Translations under genes and position numbers: made by a program | Assembly (NCBI RefSeq): GCF_010120595.1 | Contig: NZ_CP038020.1 | Coordinates: 1,054,001 to 1,118,000, forward strand | Source: Streptococcus thermophilus | GTDB taxonomy: Bacteria > Bacillota > Bacilli > Lactobacillales > Streptococcaceae | Length of the DNA: 64,000 nucleotides | Direction of reading: 5' to 3' | Part shown: positions 29,835 through 39,533 of the stretch, piece after piece | How the letters are laid out: every line of letters starts with the position of its first letter | How positions within the stretch are numbered: the stretch's first letter is position 1 | The notes under the pieces: generated by a model | Database searches by the model: none | Told to the model about the DNA's origin: nothing | What the model saw: the letters and a program-made list of their open reading frames with translations, nothing else

Positions 29835-30920
29835 TTAAACATCAAAATAGAGAAGTTCTTTTGGTGTATGTGTAAAGACTTCGAAGCCATCTTTTGTAAC
29901 GTAGCCACAGTCTTCGATACGAACACCAACTTTTTCAGGAATGTAAATTCCTGGTTCAACAGAGAAGCACATACCTTCTTCGATAATCAAGTCATTTCCT
30001 TCCATGATTGACGGAAACTCATGGACATCCATACCAAGACCATGTCCCAAACGGTGGTTGAAGTATTCGCCGTAACCAGCCTTTTCAATAACATTACGAG
30101 CTGCAGCATCAACTTCACTGGCTGTTACGCCTGGTTTGATAAAATCAAGGGCAGTGAGTTGAGCTTCCAAACAGATATTGTAGATATCTTTCTTGAATTG
30201 GTCAGGTTGACCAACAGCTACGGTACGTGTCATATCTGAAACATAGCCTTGACTAACAACACCCAAGTCGAAGAGGAGGAGGCTATCATTTTCAATGCGG
30301 TTAGTTCCTGGAATACCATGTGGGTTTGCGGCATTGTTGCCTGTGAGAACCATAGTTTCAAAGGACATTTGATTGATACCGATTTTCTTCATGCCAAATT
30401 CGATTTGAGCAATGATGTCTGTTTCAGTAACGTCGAGAGATATATTGTCAAAACCGATATTGACAGCTTTATCAGCATAATCACCGGCAACAATCATTTT
30501 TTGAATTTCATCAGCTGACTTGATAACTCGCATTTTGTGGATGAATGGTGTCAGGTTCTCGAAGCGACCTTCAAAGACCGTTTGCAATCCTTGGAATTTA
30601 GTTACATTGAGATTATCAAACTCTGCATAAATAATAGGGATGTCTGTACTTGCTAGACCAGCTTTGATTTTTTGCCATGGATTTTCAGAGTCCATATAAC
30701 CGAAGACTGGGAAATCGAGAACAGAAGAGGCACGTGCAACCTCAAGAGCAGGAACAAAGAGGGCAGGCTCACGATTTTCGTAGACGAAGAGGAACATTTG
30801 GCGTTCATGTGGGTCACAATCAAAACCAGTAAGATAATTGACAGTTACAGGATCTGAAACAATAGCTAGCCCTGATTTATTTTCATTTAAAAAATGACGA
30901 ATGCGATCAAGTTTAGACAT
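29835..30920 (-). CDS. pepQ: Xaa-Pro dipeptidase PepQ
   Basis: Cytoplasmic M24 metallopeptidase that splits X-Pro dipeptides, important for casein peptide use. 361 residues. The creatinase-like N-terminal domain (VTVNYLTGFDCDPHERQMF) is followed by the pita-bread catalytic domain with metal ligands in LLFDLGVVSQGYVSDMTRT (two Asp), HRLGHGLGMDVHE (His) and the Glu residues of FSVEPGIY and VRIEDCGYV. It is divergent from ccpA, the classical lactic-acid-bacteria arrangement in which CcpA acts on the shared region. Confidence 0.95.
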   Translation of the reverse strand: MSKLDRIRHFLNENKSGLAIVSDPVTVNYLTGFDCDPHERQMFLFVYENREPALFVPALEVARASSVLDFPVFGYMDSENPWQKIKAGLASTDIPIIYAEFDNLNVTKFQGLQTVFEGRFENLTPFIHKMRVIKSADEIQKMIVAGDYADKAVNIGFDNISLDVTETDIIAQIEFGMKKIGINQMSFETMVLTGNNAANPHGIPGTNRIENDSLLLFDLGVVSQGYVSDMTRTVAVGQPDQFKKDIYNICLEAQLTALDFIKPGVTASEVDAAARNVIEKAGYGEYFNHRLGHGLGMDVHEFPSIMEGNDLIIEEGMCFSVEPGIYIPEKVGVRIEDCGYVTKDGFEVFTHTPKELLYFDV

Positions 30921-31233
30921 AGAAAAAACTCCTTTTTATTTCTTACATTCATTCTGTCACTTTTATAGGGAAAATGCAAGCTGTTTTTGGATTTTCATTA
31001 AATCATTTGCTTTCATTGAGTTTTTTTAATCTTATAGGTTGTAAGCGATGAATAATCATGAAAATGCGAAATGATAGCCAAATATTTGAAACGTCTTTCT
31101 TTACCTTAGCTATCGAAAGAGGATACTTTTCATTTTTTGTAAAGGATTAGTCAAAACATTTGAAAGTGTTTTCAAATTTTGCTATAATTATTGTGAAAAA
31201 GTGTGCATTAAATTTAGAAAGGAAGTATTTCTT
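30921..31233. promoter_or_regulatory. pepQ-ccpA divergent intergenic region
   Basis: 313 bases with no gene. It is AT-rich and holds the divergent promoters. The clear ccpA promoter and cre-like site are at 31160-31188. I see no other convincing operator and no open frame worth calling. Confidence 0.6.
31160..31188 (+). promoter_or_regulatory. ccpA promoter with overlapping cre-like site
   Basis: -35 TTGAAA (31160-31165), a 17-base spacer, -10 TATAAT (31183-31188). TGAAAGTGTTTTCA at 31161-31174 is a near-palindromic cre box in which the usual central C is T. It covers the -35, so CcpA could repress its own gene. Confidence 0.7.
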
Positions 31234-32235
31234 ATGAATACTGATGAAACAATCACAATTTATGATGTAGCGCGTGAAGCTGGAGTATCGATGGCAACTG
31301 TTTCTCGTGTTGTAAATGGTAACAAAAACGTAAAAGAAAACACCCGAAAAAAAGTGCTCGAAGTCATTGATCGTTTGGATTACCGTCCAAATGCGGTTGC
31401 GCGTGGCTTGGCAAGTAAAAAAACAACTACTGTAGGAGTTGTCATTCCAAATATTGTAAATAGCTATTTTGCTACTCTAGCTAAAGGTATTGATGACATT
31501 GCAACCATGTATAAGTATAATATTGTTCTTGCTTCCAGTGATGATAATGAGGATCATGAAGTTACAGTCATTCATTCTCTAATTTCTAAACAAGTTGATG
31601 GTATTATTTTTATGGGACACCATCTGACAGAAAAAATCCGTGCAGAATTCTCTCGTACCCGTACACCGATTGTTCTAGCAGGAACAGTTGATCTCGAACA
31701 CCAAATACCAAGTGTTAACATCGACTATAAAGCTGCCGTTGAGGATTGTGTAACGCAACTTGCTAAAAATAATGAAAAGGTTGCCTTTGTATCAGGACCA
31801 CTAATTGATGATATTAATGGCAAACTACGTTTGGCTGGGTATAAGTCTGGACTTGAAAAGAATAATTTGAGCTACAACGAAGGACTTGTCTTTGAAGCTA
31901 AATATAGCTATAAAGACGGCTTTGAGTTAGCACAACGTGTCTTGAACTCTGGTGCCACTGCTGCCTATGTTGGGGAAGATGAATTGGCTGCAGGTCTCTT
32001 GAATGGCCTCTTTGCTGCAGGCAAATCAGTTCCAGAAGATTTCGAAATCATCACAAGCAATGATTCACCGGTTACAAGCTACACACGTCCAAACCTTTCT
32101 AGTATAAACCATCCTCTCTATGATTTAGGGGCAGTTAGCATGCGTATGTTGACTAAAATTATGCATAAGGAAGAACTTGAAGATAAAGACGTTATTCTTA
32201 ATCATGGTCTAACTTTACGCCAGTCAACAAAATAA
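31234..32235 (+). CDS. ccpA: Catabolite control protein A
   Basis: A 333-residue LacI-family global regulator that, with Ser46-phosphorylated HPr, binds cre sites. The N-terminal HTH and hinge read TIYDVAREAGVSMATVSRVV and YRPNAVARGLASKKTTTVG, with the hinge Leu for minor-groove insertion. The periplasmic-binding-protein-like core runs to GLTLRQSTK. ATG 31234 with a GAAAGGAAG box gives the standard length; the frame opens 33 bases earlier without a suitable site. It is divergent from pepQ and followed by a terminator. Confidence 0.96.
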   Translation: MNTDETITIYDVAREAGVSMATVSRVVNGNKNVKENTRKKVLEVIDRLDYRPNAVARGLASKKTTTVGVVIPNIVNSYFATLAKGIDDIATMYKYNIVLASSDDNEDHEVTVIHSLISKQVDGIIFMGHHLTEKIRAEFSRTRTPIVLAGTVDLEHQIPSVNIDYKAAVEDCVTQLAKNNEKVAFVSGPLIDDINGKLRLAGYKSGLEKNNLSYNEGLVFEAKYSYKDGFELAQRVLNSGATAAYVGEDELAAGLLNGLFAAGKSVPEDFEIITSNDSPVTSYTRPNLSSINHPLYDLGAVSMRMLTKIMHKEELEDKDVILNHGLTLRQSTK

Positions 32236-32239
32236 AAAG

Positions 32240-32276
32240 GAGTTGGGACATCAGTTTGTCTCAACTTCTCTTTTTT
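32240..32276 (+). terminator. ccpA terminator
   Basis: GAGTTGGGAC and GTCTCAACTTC pair (one G-T) with an eight-base loop and a T6 tail. Confidence 0.85.
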
Positions 32277-32293
32277 AGAAAAAGGGAGAATGA

Positions 32294-33364
32294 ATGACTT
32301 TTGAGGATGCTTATTTTAAACAGAAAGTCCTAAAACATGATAGCCTGGAGCCTTTTGGTTTTATAACTAGTGAGAAAGGCTACGAGCTCAGAAAACCACT
32401 AATGGCTGAAGGATTTGAGGATCGACTATTCATTGATTTAGAAGGTAAGTTGACAGGGCAGGTTGTTGATATTGATTTTGACGAGTCTTAAGACACTTTC
32501 CGAAGCCCTCACGCAACTGGAACCTACGTTGGTCAAGTCAGAGAAGCTTATGGAGATCTCCTGTCGCAAGTAGCTGAGTTTTGTTATGATGATCAATTGT
32601 TTTCATCCCCGCCAGATAATCGTCTGGCTAATTTTATAGTTAAGGAATTTTCAGACCAAGCTGACCATCCTTTTGAGAAATATCCAGACTATCTTTCCTT
32701 TCGGGTTGATGGTAAGTGGTATGCCCTATTTTTCCCTCTCAAGGGTGAGAAACTAGCACTTAGTGGAGAAAAGGCGAATTTAGTCTATGATGTGGTTAAC
32801 ATCAAGGTCGATCCAAGGCAGATGGATAAGCTCTTAGACTTAGATGGAATTTATCCTAGTTACCATATGTCCAAGAAGAACTTGGATAAGCCTTGTTTTA
32901 GATGAGACAATTCCAGACCAAACGATTTTTGAGCTCATTAGAGGGAGTCGTTCTCTGGTTGCTCCTAAACATCTTGGGAAGGCTTCAGAGCCACACTACT
33001 GGATCATTCCAGTAAAAATCTAAAATACTACGATATCGGGGAGGAGTTCTCAGCAAGTGAGGATATTCTTTGGACTCAGAAAGCCAGTATGCAAAAAGGG
33101 GACTTCGTTGCAATCTATATTACGGCACCTACCAAGGCCATCCGTTATCTCTGTCAGGTTTTAGAAGCTAATATAGCTAATCAAGGTTATCGTGATGAAG
33201 AGAGTATTAAGGAATTGATGCGAATTAAACCTTTATACAGCTTTAATGATAGTGATTTTGATAGTGAAAGGCTAAAGTGCTTTGGTATCAAAACTGTCCG
33301 AGGTCCACAACATATGACAGATGACTTGGTTCAGGCCCTGTCCCCTTACTTGAAAGGAAAATAA
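32294..33364 (+). pseudogene. MmcQ/YjbR-like protein with C-terminal EVE-like domain, interrupted
   Basis: Three frames spell one protein of about 355 residues. The first frame (MTFEDAYFKQKVLKHD) is stopped by TAA at 32489-32491 and then continues. The MmcQ/YjbR core follows: FRVDGKWYALFFPL, VNIKVDP and LLDLDGIYPSYHMSKK. A frameshift near 32893 moves TLVLDETIPDQ-like residues into another frame. A second shift near 33020 gives the EVE-like part: HYWIIP, then KYYDIGEEFSASEDILW, KGDFVAIYI and KAIRYLCQVLEA. EVE (PUA-like) domains bind modified nucleic-acid bases; MmcQ-type domains are DNA-binding-like. All current copies of the reading frame are broken. It abuts glxK. Confidence 0.75.
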
Positions 33365-33373
33365 AAGGAGTAA

Positions 33374-34492
33374 ATGATGCGAATTCTGATTGCACCTGAT
33401 TCGTTTAAGGAAAGTTTGTCTGCAAAAGAGGTTGCCCTAGCTCTTAAATCGGGCCTTGAAAAGGCCTTACCAGACGCTGATTTTGACCTCATGCCAATAG
33501 GCGATGGTGGCGAAGGTACCTTAGATGCTCTTGCTGAAAATCTAAATCTTGAGAAGAAAACTGTTAAGATTCCACATGCTTATACAGGTGATGGATCTGT
33601 CCCCTATGCTAGTAATGGGCAGACTGCCATTTTTGAAATGGCTGCGGTTTGTGGCTTGGAGCAGGTACCTAAGGATAAACGCAACCCCCTTTGTATAACA
33701 ACCCAGGGAGTCGGTGAACTGATTGTTCACTTGGTTAAATCTGGTATTAGTGATTTTATTATAGGTGTAGGTGGATCAGCTACTAATGATGGCGGAATTG
33801 GTATGGCTTATGGATTAGGTTATCGTTTTTATGATTCTGAGGGGCGGGAGCTTGAGCCAATAGGTGCCAATCTTGGTCACGTTAAAAAGGTGTCTTCTAA
33901 AAATAAACTTGATCTATCTAATGTAACTATTCGTCTTATCACCGATGTGGATAATCCTTTGTGTGGTTTAAATGGGGCAACCTATATTTTTGGTGGTCAA
34001 AAGGGCTTGGCACCTTCACAAGTTAAAAAGGTTGACCAAAACATGGCTCAATTCTACCAAGGATTTGCTCCTGAGGTTCCAAAACTAGCTGGTTCAGGTG
34101 CTGGAGGGGGAATGGCAGCAGGAATGGTAGCCTTTGCAGGAGCAGAAATTAAGTCGGGGATTGATTTTGTACTGGATTGTGTCGATTTTGACCAGCGTGT
34201 AAAAACAGCTGATTTGGTTATTGTTGGGGAAGGACGTATGGATAATCAGTCCTTATCTGGTAAAGCACCAGTAGGTGTAGCTAAACGAACACCATCGGCT
34301 ATCTCAGTTATCGCTATTTGTGGCAGTTTGAAGAATGACTTACCTGATTTTCCAGTAGGTGGCATTTCAGCCGCTTTTCCAATCATTGGTCAATTAGGTG
34401 ACTTAGATCAAATTCTGTCTTCGGCTAAGGAAAATCTCTATCGAACAGGACTCAATATTGGAAACCTCATCAAGTTGAGTCAGTCATTGTGA
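33374..34492 (+). CDS. glxK: Glycerate kinase
   Basis: A 372-residue GarK/GlxK-type kinase that phosphorylates D-glycerate. Signatures: MRILIAPDSFKESLSAKEVA at the start, MPIGDGGEGT, VGGSATNDGGIGMAYGLG, GSGAGGGMAAGMVAF and GEGRMDNQSLSGKAP. Two ATG codons in tandem follow GGAG, and either may be used. Its only upstream partner is the decayed MmcQ-EVE gene nine bases before, so expression may depend on that gene's promoter. Confidence 0.92.
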   Translation: MMRILIAPDSFKESLSAKEVALALKSGLEKALPDADFDLMPIGDGGEGTLDALAENLNLEKKTVKIPHAYTGDGSVPYASNGQTAIFEMAAVCGLEQVPKDKRNPLCITTQGVGELIVHLVKSGISDFIIGVGGSATNDGGIGMAYGLGYRFYDSEGRELEPIGANLGHVKKVSSKNKLDLSNVTIRLITDVDNPLCGLNGATYIFGGQKGLAPSQVKKVDQNMAQFYQGFAPEVPKLAGSGAGGGMAAGMVAFAGAEIKSGIDFVLDCVDFDQRVKTADLVIVGEGRMDNQSLSGKAPVGVAKRTPSAISVIAICGSLKNDLPDFPVGGISAAFPIIGQLGDLDQILSSAKENLYRTGLNIGNLIKLSQSL

Positions 34493-34502
34493 AACAAGAA
34501 AA

Positions 34503-34521
34503 AGCTGACCAGGGGCCAGCT
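34503..34521 (-). terminator. Convergent terminator of the DUF1694 gene
   Basis: AGCTGACC and GGCCAGCT form a stem with one mismatch. Read leftward it is followed by TTTTTC. It lies between the ends of glxK and the DUF1694 gene. Confidence 0.6.
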
Positions 34522-34530
34522 CAGATGTTA

Positions 34531-34986
34531 TTATTTTCCAAATAGCTTAGTAAAAAATCCCCTTTTTTCAACGATTTGCTCAGTTTGCTTGGGAGCAAGA
34601 ATATCAGGATAGAGCTCTGAGAATAGTATCTTATCAAGGTTTTCGGCCTTATCACTATGCACAACAATACCATACGGTGAGTGTGCTTTTGCTTCATCCA
34701 CAATAGTTGCAGAAATATTCAGTGTTTGAGCGTCCTTGATATAGGTGAACTGTGTCTGATCAGATAGGTTAGGTGAAAGCTTTAGACTATGGTTGGGGTA
34801 AACTGCTAATAACTTCTTTAAAATCAGTGGAAAGTGTTCTATTACGATTTTCTTTTCAGCATCTTCCAATAAAACAGCTAGGACTACACGTTCTGCATAG
34901 GTACCAAAATACTGACGAAGTTCATCGGGATTCAGGCGTTTTTCGCCACTGGCGCATTGGAACACTTTATCTTCAAGTGAAGTCAT
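34531..34986 (-). CDS. YueI/DUF1694 family protein
   Basis: A 151-residue cytoplasmic protein. LNPDELRQYFGTYAERVVLA near the start, GIVVHSDKA in the middle and the C-terminal hydrophobic FFTKLFGK are the YueI pattern as I recall it. Function unknown. It is monocistronic, convergent to glxK, and divergent from eno. Confidence 0.75.
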   Translation of the reverse strand: MTSLEDKVFQCASGEKRLNPDELRQYFGTYAERVVLAVLLEDAEKKIVIEHFPLILKKLLAVYPNHSLKLSPNLSDQTQFTYIKDAQTLNISATIVDEAKAHSPYGIVVHSDKAENLDKILFSELYPDILAPKQTEQIVEKRGFFTKLFGK

Positions 34987-35125
34987 AGGGAATCTCCTGT
35001 CTCTTTTCTATTTACCATTATACAATATTTTGAATTCCTTTTCATTTGCCTTATTTTTTCTGAGATTTTCAAAAATAATTGAAATATTAAAAAATAGATA
35101 ATCGCAAGAAAATTCTGGTTTTAAT

Positions 35126-35154
35126 TTGCTTAACCCTTGATATTATGGTAATAT
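35126..35154 (+). promoter_or_regulatory. eno promoter
   Basis: -35 TTGCTT (35126-35131), a 17-base spacer, -10 TAATAT (35149-35154). Confidence 0.6.
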
Positions 35155-35164
35155 AAATGTGTAA

Positions 35165-36499
<1,335 letters not shown>

Positions 36500-36523
36500 A
36501 ACGTTTATTTGACAACGTTTCTG

Positions 36524-36556
36524 AGAACTCTAGGTTGAACCTAGGGTTCTTTTTTA
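36524..36556 (+). terminator. eno terminator
   Basis: AGAACTCTAGG and CCTAGGGTTCT pair (one G-T) with a five-base loop, followed by T6. It ends three bases before the integrase stop on the other strand, so it borders or overlaps the prophage end. Confidence 0.92.
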
Positions 36557-36558
36557 TA

Positions 36559-37722
36559 CTAAAGGGGCAAGGAAGGGGCAAAATTATTTGTTATGACATT
36601 ATCTAAAATATTGACGGCTTGGTCTTTCATGTTTCTTGTGACGTGAGTATAGATGCTAGTAGTGACTTCCGAGTCAGCATGACCAACCCTATCCATGATA
36701 GTTTTTAGTGGAACATTGTTCTCAGCCAGTATGCTTATGGTGGTATGCCTGAAAATGTGAGGGGATAGATGCTTATCGATAGGTTTTTCCAATCTGGCAT
36801 TAGCCCGTTGGAGTGATGCACTCAAAATAGTGCTGTGGATAGGTTTGCCAGTATTTGTCGTGAAAATCTTATCGCTATGATACCAATCTGGATTGGTTGT
36901 TTCACTTAACTCTTTTAACTCTAGCATCTGGTCAATGATTTCCATTTCTCGATTAGTTAGGTATGTAGTTCGGTAACTAGCGACTGTTTTTGTTCCTTCA
37001 TTCTCTGGTATGTATCTGTTGAAAGAGGTGTGTATATCCAAAGAACGTGTTTCCTTGTGATAGTCTGAAACAGTCAGACCAGCTAATTCGCCAATACGAC
37101 AACCATTCAAGAGCATAAACTCGCACGCTAGAGCATATCTCAGTGTTATGTCTTTTCGGTAGAGCTCTCTCAGTAATCGACTGTATTCGTCTGGTTCTAA
37201 GTATTTATTCTTGGCGGCTTGCTTTTTCTCAAGTTTATTCTTTTTCTTTGGTAATCGTGCCTTTCTCGACGGATTATCGCTAATCAATTGTTGATCAATA
37301 GCATAATCGAAGAATGTATTTAATACCGTCTTGGCACGATATTTCTGTGAATCTGTCCAGTCTTCAGTGTCTAGCAAGGATTGGATAAGTCTGACATTGA
37401 TATTTGATAGGATAGTTCCTTGTTCGATAGCGTCAGATATTCGCTTAACGGATGCTGCAAGGCTCTTGATTGAGCTTAACTTAATCTGTTTTTGATGAAA
37501 TTCCCACCACTCGTTGAAAGCACTATGGAACGATACATTAGTAGTGCTTGATGACTCTATTTTCTGAGCTATCTTATCATCAAGCAAGCGTTGAGCTTCT
37601 TTCTTTGCTCGATTTGAGCAACTAGTAAGCGTTACAGATACTCTCTTCCATTTTTCAGTATAGGCGTCCTTGTATCTTTCGAAATATTTATATTTTCCAT
37701 TTGGTAACTCTTCTACCCACAT
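36559..37722 (-). CDS. int: Prophage tyrosine integrase
   Basis: Site-specific recombinase, 387 residues. An N-terminal arm-binding domain (ELPNGKYKYFERYKD) is followed by a SAM-like core-binding region and a catalytic domain. Catalytic residues: first Arg in LLNGCRIGELAGLTV, HxxR in SPHIFRHTTISILAE, and the Tyr nucleophile in TTSIYTHVTRNMKDQA. Of two close ATG codons, 37722 is eight bases from AAGGAG, while 37728 is only two bases away, so I use 37722. It points towards the left attachment site at the eno end. Confidence 0.95.
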   Translation of the reverse strand: MWVEELPNGKYKYFERYKDAYTEKWKRVSVTLTSCSNRAKKEAQRLLDDKIAQKIESSSTTNVSFHSAFNEWWEFHQKQIKLSSIKSLAASVKRISDAIEQGTILSNINVRLIQSLLDTEDWTDSQKYRAKTVLNTFFDYAIDQQLISDNPSRKARLPKKKNKLEKKQAAKNKYLEPDEYSRLLRELYRKDITLRYALACEFMLLNGCRIGELAGLTVSDYHKETRSLDIHTSFNRYIPENEGTKTVASYRTTYLTNREMEIIDQMLELKELSETTNPDWYHSDKIFTTNTGKPIHSTILSASLQRANARLEKPIDKHLSPHIFRHTTISILAENNVPLKTIMDRVGHADSEVTTSIYTHVTRNMKDQAVNILDNVITNNFAPSLPL

Positions 37723-37869
37723 TGTCATATCTCCTTAATTTTGATAAAATGGGTACAGAAAAAGAAAAACATAACCTTATTGGTTTGTTTAACTATGATT
37801 GTGTTTTCTATTTTCTGTGATGCTAAGCTCTATAATCTAACTTTGGCGAGGGAGATTATAGGTCTTTTT

Positions 37870-38298
37870 TTATTTAAGATTAGCAACAGCGTAGTCAGCT
37901 TCTTCTTGAGTGAATTTGTCAAAATTTACCAATTGATCACGTATTGCGTCTGGGGACATGGCTAAAGTGTCTTGATATTGCTTCGCTTTTTCAAGAGCCT
38001 GTTTGTTATAGTCAATACCAGCGTTGTCTACAGCGTAGTCAGAAGCCTCTTGAGAGTACTTTTCAAAACTTACTAGTTGAGAACGCAACCCCTCCTTAGA
38101 CATGGGAACAGTACTAGCGTACTGCTTAGCTTTGCTCACCGCCGTTCTGTACTCTTTAGGCACTTTGCTCTCACTTGATTGCTCGGTTTTAGCCTCTGAC
38201 GTCTTGCTAGTCTGAGAAGACGTGCTTTTGGTTTGAGAACAAGCAGCAAGAGCAATAATAGAAAGGCTTAGTAAGCCAAAAGACAATAATTTTTTCAT
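37870..38298 (-). CDS. ltp: Ltp-type superinfection-exclusion lipoprotein
   Basis: A 142-residue surface lipoprotein. Signal peptide MKKLLSFGLLSLSIIALAAC has the lipobox LAAC with Cys20 lipidated. A Ser/Thr/Lys-rich linker of about 35 residues leads to two tandem copies of a 45-residue helical repeat: AVSKAKQYASTVPMSKEGLR…DYAV, then ALEKAKQYQDTLAMSPDAIR…DYAV. This is the host-cell-surface lipoprotein repeat of Ltp from S. thermophilus phage TP-J34, which blocks DNA injection by incoming phages, probably by acting on the tape-measure protein. It lies between integrase and the immunity genes, as in TP-J34. Confidence 0.92.
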   Translation of the reverse strand: MKKLLSFGLLSLSIIALAACSQTKSTSSQTSKTSEAKTEQSSESKVPKEYRTAVSKAKQYASTVPMSKEGLRSQLVSFEKYSQEASDYAVDNAGIDYNKQALEKAKQYQDTLAMSPDAIRDQLVNFDKFTQEEADYAVANLK

Positions 38299-38377
38299 AA
38301 AATTTCCTCCCAGCTTTTAACGTGATTCAGTTTTTGCACGTAGTTTTAAACTTTATAAATATCTACGACCTGTTTAT

Positions 38378-38746
38378 TCAGGTTTCTATTAACTTTAAGT
38401 ATTCATTTTTTACAAAAGTCTCATCACAAATAGTGGTGAGATTGTATTTTTTCATGAAGTGTATATAGTTAAAATTGTCCAGATTTTCGTTTTTCAACAG
38501 TTCATGGATCATATTTCTATTTGCTTGAGCCTCATATTTCTCTCGCAGACGCTCATAGTGTTTAGGGTCGTGTTCTAAGTGCCCTAATTCGTGCAGTAGG
38601 ACCTTTAAACGTCTTTCGGTTGGTAAATCCCTATTGATGTAGACCACACGGTTAATAGGGTCTAAAAACCCATCTCGTGGCCACTGGCTAGAGCTAAATT
38701 CACAAAGAGAAACGCCGAACTGCTCAAGCAATTCACTTTCATTCAT
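38378..38746 (-). CDS. ImmA/IrrE-family metallo-endopeptidase
   Basis: A 122-residue protein with the zinc motif HELGHLEHD (HExxH) at about residues 64-72. Family members cleave or inactivate the neighbouring phage repressor upon DNA damage. The stop-to-start distance to the repressor gene is six bases, so the two are co-expressed leftward. FGVSLCEFSSSQWPRDGF near the N-terminus is unlike classical ImmA; it is a short phage variant. Confidence 0.88.
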   Translation of the reverse strand: MNESELLEQFGVSLCEFSSSQWPRDGFLDPINRVVYINRDLPTERRLKVLLHELGHLEHDPKHYERLREKYEAQANRNMIHELLKNENLDNFNYIHFMKKYNLTTICDETFVKNEYLKLIET

Positions 38747-38752
38747 AAAGCC

Positions 38753-39103
38753 TCACTTTTCCTTGCTACTCATATAACCTGCAATAATACCACGGATAGC
38801 ACGTTTATCATCATCAGTCAGCGGTTTGCCATCGAACATCATGGCATTTGCTATTATTTCATCGATATCGGTTGGAGAAGTATCTTTCGGGCTAGGTTTC
38901 ACATTCAAGAATTGTTCTGTTGTTAAACCTAAAGCGCGAGCGAAATCATCAGCTTTATTCAGCGGGAACACCCGACTACCTGAAAGATATCTTGATAAAG
39001 TCGATTTTGAAACCCCAGCTTTATTTGCTAATTCTGACATTGACATGGAACTGTTGTCTAAATAGCTTTTTATTAGTGAAATAATTTCATCGTTGTTTCT
39101 CAT
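38753..39103 (-). CDS. CI-like phage repressor
   Basis: A 116-residue XRE-family protein. The helix-turn-helix is at residues 15-60 (MSELANKAGVSKSTLSRYLS, then SRVFPLNKADDFARAL). The C-terminal part is a short acidic/basic helix rather than a LexA-type autoprotease, in line with dependence on the adjacent ImmA-like protein for inactivation. It keeps the lytic genes off by binding the TGTTCC operators at 39145-39257. It corresponds in place to crh of TP-J34. Confidence 0.9.
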   Translation of the reverse strand: MRNNDEIISLIKSYLDNSSMSMSELANKAGVSKSTLSRYLSGSRVFPLNKADDFARALGLTTEQFLNVKPSPKDTSPTDIDEIIANAMMFDGKPLTDDDKRAIRGIIAGYMSSKEK

Positions 39104-39133
39104 GCATTTTTTCCTTTATTTAATAGTATAAAC

Positions 39134-39162
39134 ATTATACAACAGTTCCCAAAAATAAACAA
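39134..39162 (-). promoter_or_regulatory. Leftward repressor promoter
   Basis: Read leftward: -35 TTGTTT (39157-39162), a 17-base spacer, -10 TATAAT (39134-39139). The GTTCCC operator copy at 39145 lies inside the spacer, so the repressor can regulate itself. Confidence 0.7.
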
Positions 39163-39257
39163 TATGTTCCCAGAAATAAACTTTTTTTATATTTTTTTTA
39201 TTTTTTTGTTGACAAACGGGAACACATTAGATATACTATAATTGTTCCAAGGAACAA
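39145..39257. promoter_or_regulatory. Operator cluster of the genetic switch
   Basis: Four sites share the core TGTTCC or its complement. GTTCCCAAAAATAAAC (39145-39160) and GTTCCCAGAAATAAAC (39166-39181) are direct repeats 21 bases apart. GGGAACA (39218-39224) lies within the cro promoter spacer. TTGTTCCAAGGAACAA (39242-39257) is a palindrome with 7-base arms downstream of its -10. Confidence 0.75.
39209..39237 (+). promoter_or_regulatory. Rightward (cro/lytic) promoter
   Basis: Consensus -35 TTGACA (39209-39214), a 17-base spacer, -10 TATACT (39232-39237). An operator half-site lies in the spacer and a full palindrome sits just downstream. Confidence 0.82.
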
Positions 39258-39288
39258 GTAATAAAAATCAAAAGAAAGGAGATAACCT

Positions 39289-39516
39289 ATGAAAGTTGAT
39301 TTGCTTCGTGTGAAGGCCGAGCGGGTAGCAAAGGGATATACACAGGCACAGATGGCTGAACGAATGGGTTTAGCTCGTGACCAGTATAATAAGAGAGAAA
39401 ATGGAAGAATCTCATTTTCTGCTGACGAACTTATTACACTAGCCAACCTTTTAGGATATAACAAAGATGAAATTGGTATTTTTTTTAAACAAATCGTTCC
39501 CGAAACGCAACAATAA
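39289..39516 (+). CDS. Cro-like repressor
   Basis: A 75-residue XRE DNA-binding protein, first gene rightward of the switch. Helix-turn-helix at residues 13-40: VAKGYTQAQMAERMGLARDQ and NKRENGRISFSADEL. The GGAG box is strong. By position it should antagonise the leftward repressor at the shared operators and commit to lytic growth. Confidence 0.85.
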   Translation: MKVDLLRVKAERVAKGYTQAQMAERMGLARDQYNKRENGRISFSADELITLANLLGYNKDEIGIFFKQIVPETQQ

Positions 39517-39533
39517 TATTAGAAAGGAACTAG

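Noticed and set aside
37741..37965. A 74-codon rightward frame with hydrophobic segments between integrase and ltp
   Set aside because: It starts at TTG without a ribosome site, runs into ltp antisense, and the phage lysogeny module is leftward here.
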